Positions 25,122-37,564 of a stretch of DNA of 64,000 nucleotides are shown in pieces (the first letter of the stretch is position 1; every line of letters begins with the position of its first letter). The stretch spans positions 31,193,266 through 31,257,265 of the forward strand of contig CM063114.1 in the NCBI GenBank assembly GCA_031841125.1, written 5' to 3'. A program made the position numbers and the translations under genes. The notes under the pieces are model-generated. The model had not been told where the DNA came from. It worked only from the letters and a program-made list of their open reading frames with translations, and did no database searches. Source of the DNA: Acanthococcus lagerstroemiae (Eukaryota; Arthropoda; Insecta; Hemiptera; Eriococcidae).

Positions 25122-26765
25122 ACATATCTCAATAGATTTTTTTATTCCTATAAGTTTTTGTAATACACGTAGTAGGTACTTCTTATATTAGGTCTAATTT
25201 TGTGAATGGAATGTGTTTTTCATTGCGTTGAGGGGTCAAGAAATGGGGTATCAAGAAGTTAGAAGTTACCCAAACGGTCGGGTAAAATTGTGACGGACAG
25301 AACCTGCCTGGAGCCTTTCCTTTTAATATTCGCATTTTTATTTTCTGACAAATTAATTCATAAGGGCTCAAGCTTACTTTCATTTAACATATTCGAGGGC
25401 TGTTTTCCTCAATACAGGTCTGAAATAATGGCCCTTCGATGGAAAAGTTGTTGGAAAGTAGTCCCATTTTACAGTACACGAAACCACATCGAACCAAATC
25501 AGTCATTTTTTGTCGAGTAGCTGAACTTGTACTCCTGTACTCCTGACGGCTGAAAACAATTAAACGCTTTGAAAATGCGAATCAGTCAGCCATTTTAATT
25601 CCGCCTGTATATGTGTGTTCTTAAAAGTATAACTGCGAACAAGTACGTATAAATCCGAAGCCTACAACGAGAGATTTGAAATAAACTTTTGATTTTCTCG
25701 TCGACGATTTCGTAATTATATAAAAACGGTTGCTTTCGGTAATCTTCTAGATAAATATCCGTAGGCCAAGTTATTTCGATCCACTTCGATGGGAACATCG
25801 ACAATCGGCGCGGTAAAGTAAACAATAGGTACGAAAGTTCAAATGGTCGTTCGTTTTAAGGCGATTGCTGATGGTATTGCTATATATATTTTTCATCCGG
25901 ATACTTAATCCGAAAAAAAGTACTTTGATTAGCCTTAAAAATAGTTTTGTTCGTCGGCACGAATGCTTCGAAGCGCGAATTAACGTTTAATCGGTATGCG
26001 CCAAGTGCCACCTCTCGTTTTGACGATAAGTTTAATGATTTTTTAAAAGCTTTTCCACGAACCACAGTAGTCGACATCTCGAAACTGCTGGGCCCGATGA
26101 CCCGACGCGTATAAATGTATTATGGTACATTTTTGTAGCCCAAAATCGAAACAGGCATCGCGTCGATTTTCGCTGGTTTTACGACTCGGGCTGCTCGTCG
26201 TGTACTCGCGCGTTACTTGAAACGATCGTAAAGTGTAATGCGGCAACAGAAATGGAATATAAAAACCACTATCCGGCGAGATAGTTTCGCGTTTCTGATA
26301 TCCGACCGAGGTGTATAAATCGTAATTTTATAAATTAAGGGATGCGTATAACGGACGAGGAGGACTTATGGGATCTACGGCCGCTGAAATACTAATGGAT
26401 GTACATGAACTTCAGTGACGAGCATCAGTGCCATCGTGTTTGAGCTTCATCGTATATGTCCAGCCAAATGTAATGGCCAGGCCCCGGTGCTGTCTTCGAT
26501 TTGTTAATTATGCACGTATAGTTTGCTCGAATACAGCCGATGTACGACCATCAGCTGTACGAGAAATTTCCTACCGTAGGGAATACAGCGCTCCAATTTG
26601 CGGATCGCGAACGCAAAAAATTCGATTTGAAACAGCACTGGTCCGTATCTAATTTCGTCGTATGTGTGTATGGTTCGAGTCGAAGGTTTCAATTTGTTCA
26701 TGCTTGTTGAATAGTACTTTTAATGCTGGTTTGATCGATATTTCTGGCTAAAAATTATTGACTTG
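25122..26765. other. Unassigned, unique CG-containing sequence
   Basis: Free of recognised repeats, with more CG dinucleotides than the surrounding elements. Short frames on both strands at 25595-26701 have no protein-like features. It may be old intronic or intergenic DNA; a regulatory role is possible but unsupported. Confidence 0.3.
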
Positions 26766-26802
26766 GAGAACAATAGTCCTGTCTCACCAGAGACAGGGAC
26801 TA
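26766..26802. repeat. Short hairpin around AATAGTCCTGTCTC
   Basis: AATAGTCCTGTCTC, a 4-base loop, and GAGACAGGGACTATT form a nearly perfect stem with one bulge. There is no flanking gene to link it to, and it may be the scar of an excised element. Confidence 0.6.
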
Positions 26803-26984
26803 TTGGTCGGAACTTTGTTTTCAAGAAAATGTGAAACGTTTCATGAGGTACCCAGCCGATAATTTGCAACCATATTTCTTAATAAATGCGACCATCATGC
26901 TACATGTCGTGTAGATGGTTGCATGGAGACAAATCAGCACTTCACCTTTTGCTATACATGGTCACGCACGCAAGAGCTCGATTG

Positions 26985-27125
26985 TCGCTATTGCTACTTG
27001 TAATAGCCGCTCTACAGTAGCATAGATGCTCTAGCGTTGTGGTTGCAATTGCTATTAGGAGCAGGCATTGTAGTAGTATTATGTAGATGCTATAGCCCGT
27101 TCCAAATAAGAATGCCGAAAACAGT
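26985..27125. repeat. Palindromic repeat family R-D, copy 1
   Basis: It contains GTGGTTGCAATTGCTATTAG and TAGGAGCAGGC in the same orientation as 28117-28160, but its CCGTTCCAAATAAGAATGCC is inverted relative to 28095-28120. The two loci therefore share pieces in mixed orientation, which fits foldback or rearranged inverted-repeat elements. Confidence 0.5.
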
Positions 27126-28084
27126 TGCGAGTACTGTGGCATGTGGGGAAAGGAAAAGGTAGTATTCACACAGCACTACAAACCGGAGCATAGATATTCT
27201 CCAAAGTTAAAGGACATCTGACAGTGATGTAATACATCGCAAAAATTTTATATCGATATATATTGAGTTTTCAAGCCTATTTTCTACGTTTTTTCATAAA
27301 TCATGGATTTTACTATTTCGTGTGGGTGTGGATGGTTGGATACTCTACTTTTCCAATGTAAAAAGTGATTAATCAATGCAATAATTATAATACAGTTCTT
27401 TTTAGAGGTGGATAGACAGCAAATGGGTCTCATTTTCCTGTTCTCGCCTATCATACTTCGAATACAGAAATCAAAACCGATAAAACTAAAAAAGGATCAA
27501 GAAAATGAAACATAATTCATCAGGAAAATGTTGAAATTTTGATTTTGTCTCAAGTAACTATTAAAAGAATTTGTTTCCGGCCACTATTAAAGAAGAACTT
27601 GGAGAGTTTCTTGGCTCTCTCTTTCTGATCGTCAGAATTTCAGTGCGCTTTCATAAATGAAATATTTTATGGCAGTGAACTACTAACTTTATATCAAGTT
27701 AAATGGATAGAAAGATAACAAAACATAAACGAATCCTACTCTAGTAAAATAACGTGTACTGTAGTTATATCAAATGTGTATTTAATTTTAATTTTTCAAA
27801 GGTAAAGGAGAATACAAACAAACACAAGACGAAAGAAAAGCATCGCGTGATTCGCGATTCGCGCGGAGAATTGATAAAAAGAACACTCGTAAGGTGATAA
27901 ATATGGAAAATCGATATATATCGATTGAAAAATTAAATATCGATATGGATTCATATCGTTAGGCAAAATAATCAAAATTTAGTTATTGAAGGCATTGTTC
28001 TATAAATTTGAATTTTTCGCAGCGATTGATAATGTGAAAATGTTTTTTGGGCTTGCACGGATACGCAGCGAAGTGTGAAACGCC
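27126..28084. other. Unassigned AT-rich sequence
   Basis: No feature recognised. ATATCGATATATATCGA-type stretches near 27250 and 27910 are simple AT/CG palindromes. Confidence 0.3.
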
Positions 28085-28500
28085 TGAACGGTTTTCGGCA
28101 TTCTTATTTGGAACGGATTATAGTGCTGTGGTTGCGGTTGCCATTAGGAGCAGGCGCACCAACAGCATAAATGCATGCGCTATGTTAGCGGCTGTTATGA
28201 GGACTTTGAGTATAAATCTCCTGGAGAGATAGAAATCGGATTATTTACATTATACGAGCGGGGAACTGTAGAGCGCGCTATACCATGTGACGCGCGCGTT
28301 CACGCGCGTTACTGTCATGTGAATGCCCCGATGTAAACAAACTGATTGCCATACGCTTTCATTAGCACCGGGGGCATCTGCATGACAGAAATGCGCGCTC
28401 TACAGGTAAGGCATAGGGAACATGGTTTCTATCCCTCTAGGAGATTTATACTCGAAAGTATGAGGAACAGGTAGTAGCGCTACTGTTGTAGTAGTTCCCG
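28085..28500. repeat. Palindromic repeat family R-D, copy 2, with nested inverted repeats
   Basis: Two nested inverted repeats are visible. The outer pair is GAGTATAAATCTCCTGGAGAG near 28211 with its inverse CTCTAGGAGATTTATACTC near 28436. The inner pair is CTGTAGAGCGCGC near 28268 with GCGCGCTCTACAG near 28393. The segment between is unusually rich in GCGCG, for example GTGACGCGCGCGTTCACGCG near 28287. The left part shares sequence with 26985-27125. Confidence 0.65.
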
Positions 28501-28844
28501 CTACTGTGTATCACGCGCAGGTCTCCCACTTCATACGCGTTGTTATGACAATCGTGTCTCGTAGGTCTCGTACTCTTGTTCTCTGTAATTCCCATAGGCC
28601 CGTTTCACATGACGTCATGTAAACAGATGTTTTTAAACTTTTGACGTAATTTCTAATTGCAATTTTTGGAAAAACTAATGAAGATAGGAAGCTGCGATTT
28701 GTTTCATTTGAAAGAGCGTGATTTTTTCTATAAAAATTATCGAGAAAGTGAAGAATGATTCTTTGACACCAGAGGCACATTTCATGATTCCAGGTTACAT
28801 ATGTTTTTAAATGACTAATGCTCATGTGAACTAGACATTTTATG

Positions 28845-28970
28845 AATAGAAGTGAATCATGTTACCAAGTAATGTTAAACCCATTGCCAAAAGTGGTTCA
28901 TATCACCAAAAGTGAATCACACTATCAAATGTGAACACTGTTACTTAATGTGGCTCATACTCCTACCACC
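28845..28970. repeat. Degenerate ~27-bp minisatellite
   Basis: Four or five loose units of the type AAAGTGAATCACACTATCAA / AAGTGGTTCATATCACCAAA / ATGTGGCTCATACTCC. Confidence 0.6.
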
Positions 28971-29534
28971 GATCAGTAGAGGCAAAGAGGTGATCTGTCT
29001 CAAACCCTTCGCAAAAAATTATGATTTCTATTTTGTTACTGTTACCGATTGCGATTAGGTGTATTATGATTTCATGTAACTTTATTCTTGTATTGAAATA
29101 GTATCATCGGATTGCATTAATTTTACAAGATGTTTATTTGATCCACTACTGATAGTGCTGTTGATTTCGTTGGGATCAGCGGCGTAGTGCGAATACGAGA
29201 AACTGAAGAAAAAATGTAAAAACCCGGTGATCCGCAAGCGTTTTGAGTGAATAATGTATGAGTATGCATCTAAAAAAATCAGTAAAGATATGCCTTTTTA
29301 GAAGCTAACAGGGGATCATAGTCTGTCCAACCTCCTCCCGTCACCCCTGTACTTATGTAGCTGATTTTGTGAGTGATCACCGCATATTTATTCATAGCGC
29401 CGGGGTTATTTGTATATTTGTCAGGTTCTTCTGAATACTGAGTTACAATGAGAATTCAATGCGAGACGTGCGAAAGCTTTTCTTTTTCAGGGGGATCCAG
29501 TTTTGCCAACTGATGAACATTTTCGGAATTGACA
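28971..29534. other. Unassigned sequence
   Basis: No recognisable gene, RNA or element. Confidence 0.3.
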
Positions 29535-29815
29535 AGTTGAAAAAAAAAAAGCGTGAGGCACTGTGTGAGTTATTGCTACATCAGCCAGTAGGTGTGTGTA
29601 CTGAATGTAGTCTGACAGAAAACTGTTAACGGAGGGCCGAGGGGAAGCAGTCTGGTTTTACATACACACCCTCTCTCTCTTTCATCTCACTAAATATGGG
29701 TGGAGCGTTCCTGCGTCACTTCGGTTGCATGTTTTCGCGTTCGTTTTACTTTTTTACATTAACTACCCATCCTGAACCTAAATATAAAAGCTTTTGGCTT
29801 CAAAAAGCAAAAAAA
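29535..29815 (-). repeat. Dispersed repeat family R-C, copy 2 (reverse)
   Basis: The inverse of 20266-20540. Matches include TGCTACATCAGCCAGTAGGT, GTCACTTCGGTTGCATGTTT and TAACTACCCATCCTGAAC. A terminal-like GGTATGTCCCTG downstream, near 29955, resembles the right end of the probable hAT element at 12000-13042. Confidence 0.7.
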
Positions 29816-31175
29816 CAAGAAGAAAAGTCAACAATATTAAAATTTTGTCGACTGACTATATGATTTTGCCAACTGAGGATCAATTTTGCTGAATTCGCTA
29901 ACCTGAAATTCTCTAGAGGGTAGGGAGAGAATGAAAACTTTTTTCCTTCCCTTTGGTATGTCCCTGACTCAAAGGCTAAAAATCCACCGTCTCTGTTTCC
30001 AGTATTCCAGGCAGTAGATTTACCTATTCGTAAAGCTCTGACACCTAAAGAGCGTTTATAACTCGCGAATCGCTCTCCGGAAGACTAATTACTTCGATTA
30101 ATTTTGTCTTCTCGATTAATTATCGGATGAAAAAAGGCCCGGAAAACAACTTCGAATATTCTTTGAAAATGAGTTCCGATTTGTTAACACGAATATACTT
30201 TTGCGCGAACGAAGATAGGCGTGCCATCCAGCAAATTTTCCGCTAGACAGTGCGCTGCAAAAATTTATATCTTTTATAAACAACGATATGGAATCACGCC
30301 GGCTGAAAATTTGACACAAAGTGATGAGGATAACATTCTACTTGTAATTGCGTACATCGGAGGTGGAAATTGATAGCTGTTGGCGAATGCAGTTTCCAGT
30401 CGCAGTGGTGAAATTTTTTTGGAAAAGAAGGTTCTGAATGTGTTATTACAAAAATATTAAACTCGAAAAGCGAGAGAAATAGAAGAAACGAGGACACGCT
30501 GGCGAGATCAGGAGGCAAACAAAGGCATGCCGAACGGGGTTACTAAGGAAATTCGCTCGCTTTATCCGGAAATTCCTGTATGTGGTAGGGTGGTTGCTAA
30601 AGAGATTTGGCTGGCAAAGAATTTTACATGTAAGTTGGGTGCTGTATTATAAAAGAAGGGTGTAAGTGACATAAAAATCGAATAAGAGAATATGGACAAG
30701 AACGTAGGAATGTACTTCGTAGCACACGCTGTGCCATGGGATTCTGACGACTCTTTGAGACTTGTCTCATTACAGTGGCTATAGGTCTTACATTTTCACT
30801 ATCGTTTAACTCCGTGATTTTCAATTCATTTAGCTCTTGTACCCCTTTTATAAAACGTCGTTTCTCGTGCACACCTAAATTTTAATATGGTTAAAAAGAA
30901 AAAATCACGTGTATAATAATCAGAACTGCGAAACATCACAGTTGATAACTTTTCTGTATTTTTAGTTTTATTGCACCACAACAGCGTCATGTTTTCTTAT
31001 AACACGACGAAATTGTAACTTGGATAAAAGTAACATAATGAAAATCAATAAATTTAAAATTAAGAAATTCACTAACTCAAGGGTAATGCGTTGTGTGAGC
31101 TTGTTTTTGAGGTATCGTTAAGTCAGTTTCGGAGACTAGGAAGGTCAGTTTCAATTTAGTATCATCGCTACTACC
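29816..31175. other. Unassigned sequence
   Basis: The 30000-30550 part is unique and CG-containing. Minus-strand frames of 66-82 codons at 30116-30872 show no domain features. No gene is supported. Confidence 0.3.
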
Positions 31176-31179
31176 ACGA

Positions 31180-31870
31180 TGCAGCATGGATTGCACTAGC
31201 GAAACAGGGTATCCATGAAAGCTTATTAAAATTCTTAGTAATTTCTATAAAAAGTCAACAGCGTGTATAAGAACCGATAAAGAAGACAGGGAGTTCAAAA
31301 TCCGAAGAGGCGTTAAACAAGGTGACCCCCTTTCTCCGAATACTTTCAACAGTGTTTTGGAGCAGGCCTTCCGAAATCTTAAGTGGGAAACGAAAGGTCT
31401 CAAAGTAGATGGCGAATATACTTGAATAAGTTAAGATTCGCGGAAGACATCCTGCTGTTAGGTTTAAAAAATCTAGAAGAACTCGAGATGATCACAGATC
31501 TCAGTAAAGAATGTGCGTGAATACTTAAGCCTAGCGATGAACACCCGAAACACCAAAATTTTTTCATCAGGTGACAGAGTCCTGGGATCCAAACCGACAA
31601 CTTTGTAATCGGAAAAGTACCAGAATATACGAGTACATAACTGGGCCAAACGATATCGCAGTTAAAAATGAAACGGGCCTTTCGGGCTCAAAAGCACATT
31701 TTCGAAAATAAAATTAAAATCTCAGCCAGAGTAGAAATATTCCAAAGCTGTATAATTTCGGTACTTACTTATAGTTTCCAAACTTAGTCTTTAACCAAGA
31801 AAAATCTAAAGAGACTAAAAAAGACAGTAATCGGAAAAATAAGTAGGCAATTGAATTACTTGTGAATACT
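31180..31870 (+). pseudogene. RTE-like LINE reverse-transcriptase remnant
   Basis: The conceptual + strand translation gives successive blocks of a non-LTR reverse transcriptase in shifting frames. Near 31305-31390 it reads RRGVKQGDPLSPNTFNSVLE (compare KKGVKQGDPLSSNLFNAVLE in the LINE at 61183-63690). Near 31430-31455 it reads LRFAEDILLL, where the catalytic FADD has become FAED. Near 31745-31800 it reads ILTYSFQT...SLTKK, a late part of the protein. Stops and frame breaks interrupt it throughout. It is an old fragment lacking the endonuclease and the early fingers region. Confidence 0.75.
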
Positions 31871-32612
31871 GCGCACTCCATTTCTTGATCGCAAAAATTA
31901 AGAAAAAAAGTGTGCATTATCTACGAGATTTTACGGAATTCAGCAAATTTTGGTGTGTTAAAATTTTACATTTTGGTATAGTTTTAAAGATCAGACATTT
32001 TACGTGGTACATTTCATTTGAAATCTGGTAATCTAGGAAAATTTCTTGCCGGTACATTTTTCTACTTCCAATCTGGCAACGCTGTCGAAGAGAATAATAT
32101 ATTCCTTAGAAAATGAATGGTGAATAGCTACGGTATCAATGTTACCCCGTTTTTAAAATACTCGACTCTTACAGCTTCAACGCGAGATAAGATCCCCTCC
32201 CCTCACACACACACACATGCATACACAGACATCGGATTATTGGATTGCTTACTTCTATCCACAGCCTTTAAGAACGATAATATAACATGAAAGAAACTCT
32301 TCATTATCACTCGGAACTCTTGACACATATGTTTAAACAATTTTTTTTTGTTTTTAAACCTTGCTATTTTAAATTATTAATCCTCGATTTATAACAGCAC
32401 AACAAGCATCACTGATACCAAGTGAAAAATATACTCTTAAACTACTCCTTTTTTCAATAAAACGTAAACAAACGCTGTAGCTTCAATAGTTCGGCCGCTA
32501 GAGTGCGTTATATCCGAAAAAAACATAATTATCACATTTACCCCTGGATTATCAATGTTTACTCTCGATTATTGGTATATGTCAATTTTATTTCGGTATT
32601 TATTTTTAATGG
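31871..32612. other. Unassigned sequence with a CA microsatellite
   Basis: A short CACACACACACA run lies near 32203-32216. Nothing else is recognised. Confidence 0.35.
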
Positions 32613-33070
32613 GTCGCTGTGTATCCGAGTGGTTAACGTGTCCGCTTCGCAATCCTTGCGTCTCGGGTTCGAATCTCACGAACGCCAGAAAGCTAGTGAT
32701 GTCAAATACCTCTCCCCCCCCCCAATCATCTTAGCGAACACAGGGACTACAGTATCAATTGAAGTGGAATGATGACGTGTCCTGTAACCCCACCAGTTCA
32801 AACGAACAAGGCATTATAATCGCAGGGCGTGTTACCACCAGATCTGAAAGATTGAACTGCCGGGTGCATGTTGTAGACAGCTTACGTGGCTAGTAAGCGA
32901 GCTGCGGTTGCACCATCTTTGGTATATAGATGGCAAACTCTAACGCAATGAACTGTGGGGAAGGCAGCGGCAAACTACGCCGACTAACCCTGCCCAGGGA
33001 AGTCGCTCGTCAGAAACCGTGACCGCCAACATCCGGCAATAGATACAGCTCCTGATTGATTGATTAATTG
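32613..33070 (+). mobile_element. SINE-1, copy 2
   Basis: The tRNA-like head has an A box GTATCCGAGTGGTTAACG and a B box GGGTTCGAATCTCAC with CCGCTTCGCAATCCTTGCGT between. The body runs through CGTGTTACCACCAGATCTGA, GGCAAACTCTAACGCAATGA, GGCAAACTACGCCGACTAAC and CATCCGGCAATAGATACAGC. It ends near GATTGATTGATTAATTG, a short tandem that may be the 3' tail. It is the most complete copy of the three and serves as the family reference. Confidence 0.82.
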
Positions 33071-35336
33071 CTTGGTGTCAAATGAACAGCATTATTGAAA
33101 AACCACTTTCACTTAAATAGGTGGAGGTAAATGGTACAAAAAAGTGAGTAACTTTATCAGCTACCAATTAAGTATTCACTCCAGATGCTGCACCAAAAAA
33201 TTTCCAGGTTATTCGTTTTAAAGAAAGACGGGGGTGTTGACTCGCTTAACGCCTTTATTAGCTCGTCTCTCTCGAGATAAAGGAATTAAATTTATATATT
33301 ATACTTTGTGTACCCCTGCTTCCCAACTCAGTCAGCTTATTGAGCTCATCTTCGAACTTAACCACATTAACATTGTGAATATTCATCGTAAAAATTTCCG
33401 CTCACTAAGTCAATTACATGCGACTAGAACGTCAGACAACCCCGTTTCCCCCATAACACACATTTTTACCGCTTCGCTCCCCACTAAATGATCCAGTCAG
33501 GCTCATCTACAAACTTGACCTTCGTTTTTTTTGTTTTTTTTTTTTTTGTGAACGTCGTATCGAAATTTCAACTTCCAAACTCAGTTATAGCTCTCAGTAT
33601 CGTCTGACATGACTCGACAAGGGTCAAACAAAAAAATAAATCTCGGGACTACCTATAGGTTTCACTTCGTTTGCCTAATAGACACGGCAACCATTGCATA
33701 AGGCTAAACTTCGTTTTCTAAACATCCAAGGCTAAACTTCGTTTTCTGAATATTAACATCGCAACTGTTGCATAAAGCTACACTTCGTTTGCCTAGGAAT
33801 GCCCTCGATCTGCGTCAGTGACGTTGCCAAGGATCTCTTCCCGACTTCGTCAAGTATTGGTTCTTCTAATTTTCTCATTTCCTTTTGATTAAGACCAGAT
33901 ACGCCTCCCTTCTCTTCGAACACTACGATGGCTACGCTACTGTCAGCTTTTCAAATCGAATAATTTTGAGGAAAGCCTCCTTAGTCGGTTCATCTCTCGA
34001 ACGGGGGAAGCAACTAAAATGATGAGCAGGTAATTGAGGGAAAACACGAGCGACGTGATGAGCCCAGCATGTATTATTTCGGATTGGCACGCCAGAAAAA
34101 CCGAATCCGAAAGACACCAAGTGAGCGAGCGCAGATTTAATGAGATGACGGAAGATGTTGAGGTTATTTGATATCGTCAGATGATTACACCAGACGCGGC
34201 ATGCTATTAAAACACGAACAAATCCTTCTTCTTAGCTGCTTTTTGAAACTAGAAACGCGAATTCGTAGTATCGGATTCGAATATTGCATCTGACTGCGAG
34301 CATCAGCACCGCTCTTAGGCGCGCAAAATTATAGCTGTAATTTGCTGCCTCGCGTCTTATATCCGAAGAAAAAGGACCATAGCGAACTGGGGAGACACGT
34401 TGGTTCAAGTATAGCTGGGTGGAAGACGAAAAGGGCAACAATAAACTCCGTCGTAAGTTAATTAAAACGCTTCCAATCCGTCATAAACCGTCGACGTTTC
34501 GCGAACGAGGAAAATGGTGAGCACGGTGCACGGGCTGCTGCCTTCTCTGCCATTTAAAATTCTCTTTACCGACCGACGCGACGTTCCTAATAAAATCTTA
34601 TCGCCGTACATCTCGCGCACACATCAGAACCTCGTTATCACTTTATTTCAGTCAATAAAGAATTTAATAGTCGCGACTGCGAGCATTACCACCGTAAGGC
34701 GAATGTTAAATCTTGTCTTCCTTTGAATGCCCCCCCCTCTCCCCGTTGAAGAGCATGTCGGGTAGGACAGAGTGCGACGGGTCCCGTTAACCACTTACAA
34801 AAAGCACCATAAACACACGGCCCAGCAATCAAGATGTTTCCTATTTTGATTCGATAAACTCGGGTGCGACGATTTTAAACATCTGCGAATTTAATAATCG
34901 ACTGTAATGCGGCAGCATTTGCCTTCGAAACGAAAAACGGTCCCGCAAAAAGTCCGTCCGCAGCTGTGCTCGAGAAAAGAAAACTTTGCATTCTTTCGAA
35001 TCGAATGGACCACGTTAGTGCTGAAATCTTGATAATGATTTGGTCTGGTTTTCGGATATCTCTGAATGTTCGGCGAGTGAATTCTAACAGTTACAGGGTG
35101 ACCGAGAAACACTCGTTCGAAATGGTATACCCTGAAACAGTAGTGGAACATGAATTCTGAACAAATTCGTCGAAATTGCACTCGACCGGCTTAAAAAGAC
35201 GTTCGCAGAGATGCCAGATACCAAAACAAGACAGTGCGTCCAATAATATTTCCCGAACCCGTTATCGCTAGAAGATGAACGGAAACCTGGAACACGGCGC
35301 TCTCTCTCGGATGTCGAACGAACTTGAAATGGCGAC
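33071..35336. other. Unassigned sequence, unique and CG-containing
   Basis: A short tandem of GGCTAAACTTCGTTTTCT units sits at about 33660-33790. From 34100 to 35300 the DNA is repeat-free and CG-containing. A frame at 34514-34726 begins near ATGGTGAGCAC but has no signal-peptide or domain features that I would rely on. Confidence 0.35.
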
Positions 35337-36565
35337 ACATCAACAGAGGTGTCGAACAAAAACTTCAGCCCTGTTTTCCTGTTCGTTGAATGTTGAACAA
35401 ACGGAAACGAACGCGTTCATTTATGTTCATTTTAAATGTATAGTGGGGCGTGGCAGGAGGGGTTCACACTTAGAACACGCTGACATATTTGACTAACGCA
35501 TAAACACGTATTTATTCCCATACTGTCTGTTCAAGCGTTTGTTTGTTCATATATGTTGTCACTGTGAATGGATTGACGCAATGGAATGGGAACTGATAAA
35601 CGTGACCCACTGGCGTTCACTTCCATTCAGTCCCCATCCTGAACATGTACACTCAATTATTGCACATAACCTAATCATAAGGCATCTCCAAGGGTGCCGA
35701 ATTAAAGGATGACGACGGGTAGCTAAGTCGCTAGTTGACAGAAAACAACGGAGGATCCCGATACATTGACAGAGGTGTTGAACAAAAACTTCAGTCCATT
35801 CATGTTCATTCATTTTTCTGTCCATTGAACGTTGAACAAACTGAAACAAACACATTCATTTATGTTCATTTGAATGTGGGGCAAGGCGCAGCAGGAAGGG
35901 TTCACACTTGTGACGGTAACATATTGCACTAACACACACACACAAACACTTGAGTATATATTCCCATAGTCCGTTCAAGCGTTTGTTATTGACGTCAGCC
36001 TTATCAGATAACTGCGATGGAACGGGAACTGATAAATGGGAGGAAATGGATAAACGTGACCCACTATGGTGTTCATTTTCATTCAGTCCCCATCATGGAT
36101 GTATGCACTCCACTGTTGCCCCAGCCTAGTCATAAGGCATCTCCAAGGGTGCCAAATTAAAGAGGACGGCAAGTAGCTTTTGGCCTCTAATTTACAGAAA
36201 ACAATGGAGAATCCCGACACATTGATAGAGAGGTATCAAATGAAAACTTTAGTCCGTTCACATTCGTTCATTTTCCTGTTCATTGAACGTTGAATGAAGT
36301 GAAACGAACGCGTTCATTTACGTTCACTTTAAATGTGTGGTGGGGCGCAGCGGGAGGGGTTCACACTTGTAACGCTAACAATACACTAACACACACGAAC
36401 ACTTACATATTCCGGCTGTTCGTTCGAGCGTTTGTTCATATGCTATGTCAGCCTGAACAGATAATCGCAATGGAACGTGAACTGATGATAAGTGAGAGGG
36501 AACTGATGAACGTGATCCACCGGCATTCATTTCCCTTTAGTCCCCATCATGGGCGTATAATAGCA

Positions 36566-37564
36566 GCGCACTTACACCGGTTCCCAAACATGTTGAAAAC
36601 AAATGTTTGGAATGTTGAGGAATTTCCGTTTACACTGAAACTTCCCAAACATTATCCAAACAATGTTTTGAGAAACATTTTCTTATCGGATTCAAATCCG
36701 ATTTCCATATGTTGTGGAAGAAATGTTTCCCGCCTAAATATTGAAGTAGAGGAAATTTTACTGTACACTCATGTCAAATAGTTGTTTGTTTCTATTAAAT
36801 TAGCAGATTTTGTCTATGGATGTGCTGAAACGACGTTTTTTAGGTATTCTTATATTCATGTAGCCGTAGGCGCCGATTCAGCCCCCGGTCCCTAATAAAA
36901 ACTTTGGTGGGGTGACGCCCCCCCCCTATATTTTCAACTCAAAAATGGAAAAAGTACAACAAATTTTACCACCAATTTTTTAATTTAACAAAAAAGAAAG
37001 TAAAATATGATAAGTAATAATGAGAAGGGTATAATTTTAATACCAAAATAGATGGAAGACGACCATTCGAATTTTCAAAGAGAGCGATTTTTGACCGCTC
37101 CTAAGAGCCGTGATAACTTTAGGATTCTGCCCCCCCCCCCCTTAATATTTTCCATTTTCCATAAGTCGACGCCTATGAGTAGCTCATTATAATACCTATG
37201 TGGTGTACAAATGAAGGATTCGTACATTCTGAGTACGATCTTCCTTACTAGAAGAAAAGATGAAGTTGATTCTCGACAACGCTCGTCGAGATGATCTGTT
37301 CATGAGGAAGACCACGAACTTGCACATCGGCAACGAGCCTCATTGATTTCGTCGGTGAGCAGAAACCAAACCAGAAACTTTCTATGGAAATTTCTCTAAT
37401 TCTTATCCCTTAATATCAGCAATGTTGGTTATTTTGGAGAAATTTGAGAGTAGACCAGTGATTAGGAAGTTTGTACAAACATTATTGTTTGGGACAAACT
37501 TCCACCACTTTGTTGTGTTTGAATTTATTCTTAACCAAATGTTGGGGAACCAGTGTAAATGCGC
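36566..37564. mobile_element. DNA transposon with 26-bp inverted ends, superfamily unknown
   Basis: The left end at 36566-36591 (GCGCACTTACACCGGTTCCC then AAACAT) and the right end at 37539-37564 are inverted copies with four differences in 26. The sequence interrupts the third unit of the tandem array, which gives independent support for an insertion. Subterminal zones on both sides share CAAACATT and AACTTCC phrases. No transposase is visible. I could not define a target duplication; only short AT-rich similarity flanks the ends. Confidence 0.75.
36865..37178. mobile_element. Small inverted-repeat element nested in the transposon
   Basis: The left end CGTAGGCGCCGATTCAGCCC and the right end AAGTCGACGCCTATGA are imperfect inverses, with C-runs just inside both. 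A GTAGC 5-mer flanks both sides (36860-36864 and 37179-37183) and may be a target duplication. The element is about 314 bp and has no frame. It lies inside the 36566-37564 transposon. Confidence 0.6.

Noticed and set aside
29489..29968. A further hAT element ending in GGTATGTCCCTG
   Set aside because: The right end matches the 12.0-13.0 kb family, but no matching left end or 8-bp duplication could be found, so only the motif is noted.
34514..34726. Candidate first exon with a signal peptide
   Set aside because: The short frame starts with ATG next to a GTGAGC donor-like sequence, but it has no convincing hydrophobic leader and cannot be linked to exon A.
36290..36781. A 163-codon plus-strand frame
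   Set aside because: It runs along the third unit of the tandem array and into the inserted transposon, so it is a repeat artefact.
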